DNA of 10,485 bases from JAFGHJ01 sp964523975 (GTDB lineage: Bacteria > Hydrothermota > UBA3072): contig CAZGBM010000066.1 of assembly GCA_964523975.1 (NCBI GenBank), positions 1 to 10,485 of the forward strand. Direction: 5' to 3'. A program made the translations under genes and the position numbers. Below are positions 6,268 through 10,485 of this stretch, in pieces. Under the pieces are notes generated by a model that was not told the DNA's origin, did no database searches, and saw only the letters and a list, made by a program, of their open reading frames with translations. The stretch's first letter is position 1. Each line of letters begins with the position of its first letter.

Positions 6268-8355
6268 TTAATCTGTGGGGTCTTGTGGTTTCGGTCTGGG
6301 TTCCGGGAATTTTATTTTGTAGAGAGTTACATTATATTTTGACGCTAAGGGTTGTAAATAATCCGAAAAGAATTCCTGGACAAGGGCACTTTTTCTATTA
6401 TCGGAGAACTCAAAATATGAATTTAAAGAAAGATAATCTTTGGCAAGACGGGATATCTCAGGGAAGTTAATTAAAATATGAGTAATCTCTAAACCATTTA
6501 ATTTACGAAGTAATTCATCAACACTGTTAGCTTCTTTTATAAAATTACGCAGTATTAATTTTTCTTCGTCGATACCCTGTATTCCCACATGTAGAAGATA
6601 ATCTCTCTCGCAATAGTAACCACGTAACTCACCAACGAATAAAATTCTCGAATTAGCCGGGATTGTTTGATTCGCCCATTCGATAACAGGGTAGTAATTT
6701 ACACCATGTGATACCAGAAATTCCTCTTTTGATTGGTTGCCAAAAAAATAAGAAAAGGGATGCAAAACAGTAACCATTTCAGAAAAAAATAAAAACAAAT
6801 TATATGTTAAAACAATGCTAATACCGGCAGTAATCCATTTTTTTATACGATGGAATTTTCCTAACTCAACGAAGGTATAGGCGAGAATAATACTTGATGA
6901 GGGAAACATTGGAAAAGCAAAACGTAGCATCCATGGTAAAAATAACGCCCACCCAAGAAAAACACTTGCAGAGAAAAACAATAAGTAACGGATAGGAAGC
7001 GGTATTTTCTTTAGAAGGAATATAAATGGTAATCCTATCAGGAAAATTAATCCCGTTTTTCCGGCAGCTCCATTTGTTGTCATTGTGACCCTCCATGGAA
7101 TGGTTAGAATTAATTTGATTCCTTCCGCAAGAGAACTTTCGTTATTTTTAAACGCGTAAAACCAGCGATGAATTGGATTGCCGATTCGTTGCACTACCCG
7201 ACTGTAATCATTGATTTCTGTACTACTTGATTCGAGTATAGAATAAGAAAATGGATATAAAGGATTATTGGTATAGATAATATTTTTTATTAACCATGGA
7301 GAGAAACACAAGAAAACAATAAAGGCAAAGAGGATGCAATATTTTAATCCATTAAGGAATGATTTCTTTTTAATAAAATATAAATGTATGAATAAAATCA
7401 ATTCCAGAGTCAGGAAGCTGACTAAAATCGCAGTATATTTTGTTCCGATTGCGATACCGCAAAAAATACCCGAAAATATAAACCATCTTTTTTGTGGAAA
7501 TTTAAACCAATAAAGTATAGAGTATAAACTCATAAAAGAGTAAAATGTAACAGCGAGGTCTATCGAAGTTAGAGTAGAAAGGATCATTATACCGGGTACT
7601 GAAATCAATATGGCAGCGGACAGTATCCCTATACGTTTTTCCCAGAAAGATTTGGAAAAAGAGTAAACCGCCAGAGCGGTAAGAGGAGCATACATCCAGG
7701 AAAGTAGCTTTGCCAATAAACCTCCGGAAAGACTCATACCCAGAGTAAATAACATACCGAGATTTAAAGGGAAATTTGAAAAGTAATTAAGAGGTAGAAA
7801 GCAAAATCCATGGTTGGCAAGGTATTTCTGTGGAACTGCCAGATGGTATGATAAGGCATCGTAAAAGAAAGGAGGTGTTGAGGCCCCGAGAAGGGTTAGG
7901 GCAATGGCAATGAAAATAAAACTAATAAATATTTTTTCGTCAAAAGTTTTTTTACTTGAAAGAAATTTTGAGAATTCGTTATATCCCTTGATAACGAGAT
8001 ATTTAGCTTCTTTGTATGTTAAAATAAAAAGTATTAAAAAGAATAAAATGATTATTATTTCGAAAAGCAATTTAATATAAGCAAGAGCGATAATTAATAA
8101 GATAAAAGTTCCGGAACCCGTACTAAAAGAGAAACAAAATTCTTCGATAAACGAATTCCATTTAAAACGGAAGTGTTTTAATATATACCTGCCTAAAGCA
8201 GTAAAAAATAATAATAGCAGTAAAAGGGTAAAAATATTTAAGGTAACTTCAAAGAGGTGAATGATTGGGAAATGTCTGAAGAAATAAATGACGCTAATAA
8301 TACACCATATCGATAATAGGAGAATCTTTATTTGATTCTTATATTTATCAAGCAT
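6268..8355 (-). CDS. GT39-like polytopic membrane glycosyltransferase
   Basis: 695 residues from the ATG at 8355; an in-frame TTG at 8361 overlaps the -10 box and is unlikely. It has many membrane helices (for example about 10-30, 43-61, 84-115 and 143-160, numbered from the TTG). A periplasmic loop follows with YDALSYHLAVPQKYL (167-181), where D168 is a candidate for the catalytic acidic residue of the GT-C fold. Later motifs are GTKYT (306-310), NPLYPF (366-371) and WMLRFAFPMFP (477-487). A soluble domain starts at about 545. Such enzymes transfer sugars from polyprenyl-phosphate donors on the outer face of the inner membrane; donor and acceptor are unknown. The gene is markedly more AT-rich than pilY1, as membrane proteins often are, though transfer is possible. 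The last residues (about PRPKPQDPTD) derive from repeat-like DNA. A role in pilin or surface glycosylation is only a positional guess. Confidence 0.85.
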   Translation of the reverse strand: MLDKYKNQIKILLLSIWCIISVIYFFRHFPIIHLFEVTLNIFTLLLLLLFFTALGRYILKHFRFKWNSFIEEFCFSFSTGSGTFILLIIALAYIKLLFEIIIILFFLILFILTYKEAKYLVIKGYNEFSKFLSSKKTFDEKIFISFIFIAIALTLLGASTPPFFYDALSYHLAVPQKYLANHGFCFLPLNYFSNFPLNLGMLFTLGMSLSGGLLAKLLSWMYAPLTALAVYSFSKSFWEKRIGILSAAILISVPGIMILSTLTSIDLAVTFYSFMSLYSILYWFKFPQKRWFIFSGIFCGIAIGTKYTAILVSFLTLELILFIHLYFIKKKSFLNGLKYCILFAFIVFLCFSPWLIKNIIYTNNPLYPFSYSILESSSTEINDYSRVVQRIGNPIHRWFYAFKNNESSLAEGIKLILTIPWRVTMTTNGAAGKTGLIFLIGLPFIFLLKKIPLPIRYLLFFSASVFLGWALFLPWMLRFAFPMFPSSSIILAYTFVELGKFHRIKKWITAGISIVLTYNLFLFFSEMVTVLHPFSYFFGNQSKEEFLVSHGVNYYPVIEWANQTIPANSRILFVGELRGYYCERDYLLHVGIQGIDEEKLILRNFIKEANSVDELLRKLNGLEITHILINFPEISRLAKDYLSLNSYFEFSDNRKSALVQEFFSDYLQPLASKYNVTLYKIKFPEPRPKPQDPTD

Positions 8356-8360
8356 TAACA

Positions 8361-8389
8361 ATAATTACAGAAAAATTTTCAATTGTCAA
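8361..8389 (-). promoter_or_regulatory. Promoter of the glycosyltransferase gene, probably leaderless
   Basis: On the minus strand a perfect TTGACA (8389-8384), a 17-bp spacer and an extended -10 TGT-AATTAT (-10 at 8366-8361). The predicted start falls at about 8354, essentially at the ATG (8355). No Shine-Dalgarno is possible in such a transcript. Confidence 0.6.
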
Positions 8390-8392
8390 TAG

Positions 8393-8416
8393 TGCGGCCA
8401 GACTTGCCGCAAAGTC
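8393..8416. other. Small inverted repeat upstream of the glycosyltransferase promoter
   Basis: TGCGGC (8393-8398) pairs with GCCGCA (8406-8411) around a 7-nt loop, and overlapping GACTT/AAGTC arms lie at 8401-8405 and 8412-8416. It sits directly upstream of the -35 box, where an activator could bind, but nothing identifies it. Confidence 0.3.
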
Positions 8417-8419
8417 AAT

Positions 8420-8615
8420 AAAATGCAAGAATCAAATGCTAAAAAAATTACCACAGAGAACAAAGAGAAACTACCGTGTCGAAGCCCCGCTAAAATGTAA
8501 AAATCAAATATAAAAAAGCAAAATGACAAATCAAAATTCAAAAATAAAATTAAGAAACAAAAAATGAAATATCCTGTAAATCCTGTTTATCCTGTCAGGA
8601 TTTAGAATTTGGGAT
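8420..8615 (+). repeat. AT-rich repeat words and a three-unit ATCCTGT array
   Basis: A gene-free stretch. It holds AAAATGCAAGAATCAAAT (from 8420) and a related A-rich text at 8492-8550 built from AAATGT, AATCAAA and AAATGACAAATC words. ACCACAGAGAACAAAGAG lies at about 8450-8467. Three 9-bp units follow at 8571-8597 (ATCCTGTAA, ATCCTGTTT, ATCCTGTCA). The last one forms the palindrome ATCCTGTCAGGAT (8589-8601). Confidence 0.7.
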
Positions 8616-8725
8616 TTAGGGGTTGGGATTTAACAAAATAACAAAAAAGTGAGGTGTGTGATGGGTCTTTGTGTTCTTTGTGATCTTTGTGGTTCAAATA
8701 ATGTTTTTTCTGTGTTAATCTTGTG
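8616..8725 (+). repeat. Dispersed 110-bp repeat, copy 2
   Basis: The second copy of the element at 4525-4635, same orientation, again in a gene-free stretch upstream of a plus-strand promoter. It differs mainly in the A/G-rich segment (8641-8655). Confidence 0.85.
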
Positions 8726-8772
8726 ATAATCGAGTGAAGTCTTGTGGTGATGAATTTGGAGTTTTTAAAATC

Positions 8773-8800
8773 TTGACAATTCGAAAAATTACATTATTAT
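8773..8800 (+). promoter_or_regulatory. Promoter of tRNA-Ala
   Basis: TTGACA (8773-8778), a 16-bp spacer and TATTAT (8795-8800); predicted start near 8807, 8 nt before the tRNA. It begins with the same 13-mer, TTGACAATTCGAA, as the dapL promoter. Confidence 0.8.
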
Positions 8801-8814
8801 TAAAAATATAAAGA

Positions 8815-8887
8815 GGGGCCGTGGCGCAGTTGGTAGCGCGTCTGACTGGCAGTCAGGAGGTCACGGGTTCAAATCCCGTCGGCTCCA
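8815..8887 (+). tRNA. tRNA-Ala, anticodon GGC
   Basis: 73 nt folding into a full cloverleaf. The acceptor is GGGGCCG/CGGCTCC and the D stem GCGC/GCGC with loop AGTTGGTA. The anticodon stem is TCTGA/TCAGG with loop CTGGCAG (anticodon GGC, T33 present). The variable loop is AGGTC and the T arm ACGGG-TTCAAAT-CCCGT, with discriminator A. The acceptor contains the G3-U70 wobble, the main identity element for alanyl-tRNA synthetase, which confirms the anticodon reading. CCA is not encoded after the discriminator base (AAG follows). Confidence 0.97.
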
Positions 8888-8897
8888 AAGTAGGAAT

Positions 8898-8902
8898 GGA
8901 GG
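8898..8902 (+). promoter_or_regulatory. Shine-Dalgarno of the lipoprotein gene after the tRNA
   Basis: GGAGG, 10 nt before the ATG at 8913 and only 10 nt after the tRNA end. No promoter or terminator fits between tRNA and gene, which suggests a joint tRNA-mRNA transcript. Confidence 0.65.
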
Positions 8903-8912
8903 ATTACTTTTT

Positions 8913-10280
8913 ATGAGGAAGTTTACTTTTTTGATTATATTGCTCTTTACTTTGATTTTTGTTTCTTGCACGGTAGAGGAGATTTTCGCCGGGAGAGCGT
9001 ACAGATTAAAGGCCGAGAAAGGGCTTAAGGAGATAAGGAACGCTCTTGAAAAATATATGTTGAAAAACGGACAGTATCCTTCCCAGGAGAACTGGGAGAA
9101 GAATTTGGTTCGGTATTTCAGGAAAGAGATAAATCCTGATCCCGATTGGATAACAAAAAGGAAAATGACGGTCATGCGGGCAAGTACAAAAATTACTCAG
9201 TGCGAAGGTGTAATTAAAGAGTTGAGGAAAGGTTTAATTTATGCGGATAGTTCTTTACAGGCAGGTATATCAAAGTATCTTTATCCGATTGATTCCGCAT
9301 TGACTTTCGCCGGCTATGAGATTAATGAAGCAAGAGGTTACGATTACCGAAATATAGGACCAGAATTGAGTAATCTTAAAGATTTTATTTCGAGAATCGA
9401 TGTGGAAGAAAAAAAGAACGAGATAATAAATTTGATGATCCGAGAAAACGAAGAACTTGGTTATATGGCTAAAGAAATAAGAAATGGCCTTTTGGTAGTT
9501 GATAGCATAAGTAAAAAAGATTTGATAGTGGAAGAATCCGTCATGGCTTTATTTGAACATATCGAGAATAAGTTGAACAACCCTCTTTTAGAGATTCAAG
9601 GGCAGGAGGTTCCGGCTTCTTCAGATGTAATTGATTTGTACTCTGATGATATACGGGAGCAAATCGAAAAACTTACAGATGTGCTTAACCCTAAAAAAGA
9701 TTCGATTTTAATACGGCAGATAAAAAAGTTTGATGCTAAGATGCTTTATTATGTGAATGGGAGCCAAAGAATAGCTTTCGTCGGGAAGCTCATTAGAATC
9801 GGTAAGAAAATACCTGTAACGATAAATCTTTTTAATTCTTTTTATTTGGAGAGAGATATAGTTTTAAATGACAATAGAGTTCTTAATGGTTATTCTTCTC
9901 TTGGCAATCTTGGTTCGATGGTTAAACGTTATGAAGATGAGAATGATAGTCTTCCGCGAGGTAATCTTTATGAGTTATTCAAAGAAGAGGAGTCTATGAA
10001 AGAGATAAGGAAAGATTTGGCAAGCGATCCTTATTTGGAGGTTCTGGATAATGGTTACAGGTTGAAAGCTGAAGCTCAAGATGAGGACAGGACTCAGTTG
10101 ATTAGGGATGTTGTTTTTTATAACAATTATAATGACCTTGTCAAAGAATCTTTCTCTGACGGACCTTACTATCAAACTAACGATGTGGGTACGACTTATT
10201 TTATATGGGTTAGAGCAGGTGATGTTGAGAAAACGATTCTTGCAGCAAGACCAAAATCGGTTAAAGAAAAGGAGGATTAG
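8913..10280 (+). CDS. Predicted lipoprotein with pilin-head-like segments, unknown function
   Basis: 455 residues. The N-terminus is MRKF, a hydrophobic stretch and FVSC, giving Cys19 as probable lipidation site (Phe at -3 is slightly unusual). Right after it, RAYRLKAEKGLKEIRNALEK (28-47) and YMLKNGQYP resemble the alpha1-to-head region of type II secretion pseudopilins and pilins (compare RAKEA..VK and RYP in the two pilins here). A second similar stretch is LGSMVKRYEDENDSLP (333-348), followed by a short LDNGYRLKAEAQDEDRTQL segment (378-396) like a small beta head. Between them lies a long, mostly helical and charged middle (about 84-280), probably coiled. There is no prepilin cleavage site, so PilD would not process it. 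It starts 25 bp after tRNA-Ala and its end carries the ribosome site of the next lipoprotein gene. I do not recognise the family; similarity to pilins is by eye only. Confidence 0.75.
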   Translation: MRKFTFLIILLFTLIFVSCTVEEIFAGRAYRLKAEKGLKEIRNALEKYMLKNGQYPSQENWEKNLVRYFRKEINPDPDWITKRKMTVMRASTKITQCEGVIKELRKGLIYADSSLQAGISKYLYPIDSALTFAGYEINEARGYDYRNIGPELSNLKDFISRIDVEEKKNEIINLMIRENEELGYMAKEIRNGLLVVDSISKKDLIVEESVMALFEHIENKLNNPLLEIQGQEVPASSDVIDLYSDDIREQIEKLTDVLNPKKDSILIRQIKKFDAKMLYYVNGSQRIAFVGKLIRIGKKIPVTINLFNSFYLERDIVLNDNRVLNGYSSLGNLGSMVKRYEDENDSLPRGNLYELFKEEESMKEIRKDLASDPYLEVLDNGYRLKAEAQDEDRTQLIRDVVFYNNYNDLVKESFSDGPYYQTNDVGTTYFIWVRAGDVEKTILAARPKSVKEKED

Positions 10281-10283
10281 AAG

Positions 10284-10485
10284 GTGAAAATTTCAAGAAT
10301 TGCTTTTCTTTTCTTTTTAATTGTCTTTACAAGCTGTGCGTCGGCTAAAGAGAAAAAGAACGAAGTAAAAGAAACTCAAACACAAACAGTTTCCGAAGCG
10401 GAGAAATACTACAGTTTTGCTTTTGAACACATGAAACATAAAAACTATAATGATGCGATTCCTCTTCTTAATAAGGCTATAGAGG
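10284..10485 (+). CDS. TPR lipoprotein (3' partial)
   Basis: A GTG start at 10284, 3 bp after the previous stop, with AAGGAGG (10269-10275) 8 nt upstream inside the preceding gene, so the two genes form an operon. The visible 67 residues begin VKISRIAF, a Phe/Leu-rich core and the lipobox FTSC with Cys18. A charged Lys/Glu/Gln linker follows (about 22-40). Then AEKYYSFAFEHMKHKNYNDA and IPLLNKAIE match one tetratricopeptide repeat. TPR lipoproteins of this type include pilotins and assembly factors (such as PilF/PilW) and BamD-like proteins, but too little is visible to choose. The gene runs off the right edge. Confidence 0.85.
   Translation, partial: MKISRIAFLFFLIVFTSCASAKEKKNEVKETQTQTVSEAEKYYSFAFEHMKHKNYNDAIPLLNKAIE

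Noticed and set aside
4525..8725. Composite transposon bounded by the two 110-bp repeats
   Set aside because: No transposase or integrase lies between them, no terminal inverted repeats are visible, and the content is mixed housekeeping and pilus genes.
8861..9175. Minus-strand open frame of 104 codons over the tRNA and lipoprotein start
   Set aside because: It runs through the tRNA gene and the signal peptide region in antisense; its end is read from the tRNA T arm, a well-known false ORF pattern.

Overview
The window looks like part of the chromosome of a Gram-negative (diderm) bacterium of moderate to low GC. It carries two prelipoproteins (and a third at the right edge), a PilY1-type pilus tip protein and two class III prepilins of the type IV pilus / type II secretion superfamily. 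It also carries the single-step aminotransferase DapL of lysine and peptidoglycan synthesis. I cannot place the phylum. DapL, PilY1, Ig-like lipoproteins and intergenic space full of short degenerate repeat words would fit a deltaproteobacterial-grade, FCB/PVC or candidate-phylum genome.

Layout. (1) 1-2797: the 3' part of pilY1, overlapped by 16 bp by an Ig/cadherin-like lipoprotein gene, the pair closed by a 23-bp hairpin with a T tail. (2) 2880-3211: a gene-free block of short repeat arrays, including a nested palindrome of about 180 bp. (3) 3212-4435, minus strand: dapL behind a consensus promoter that leaves almost no leader. (4) 4485-4780: a second repeat block, partly the inverted counterpart of block 2, followed by (5) two tandem diverged prepilin genes (4828-5241 and 5459-5914) and a clean terminator. 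(6) 5973-6267: repeats only. (7) 6268-8355, minus strand: a large AT-rich GT39-like membrane glycosyltransferase. (8) 8391-8760: repeats, including a second copy of the roughly 110-bp element found before the pilins. (9) tRNA-Ala(GGC), followed 25 bp later by a lipoprotein gene with pilin-like segments, then a TPR lipoprotein that runs off the window.

How it fits together. PilY1, the two prepilins and the pilin-like lipoprotein point to type IV pilus or related surface machinery. The membrane glycosyltransferase could decorate surface proteins or glycans, but nothing links it directly to the pilins. DapL and the tRNA are housekeeping genes.

Two patterns cut across the annotation. First, the three promoter-proximal genes (dapL, pilin 1, glycosyltransferase) have strong -35/-10 elements only about 0-6 nt from the expected transcript start and no Shine-Dalgarno, while the genes with long leaders or operon positions have clear ones. 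Second, the intergenic space holds several unrelated word families, each arranged as about three imperfect 9-10-bp units. One larger element is present twice, and one array runs into the end of the glycosyltransferase gene.
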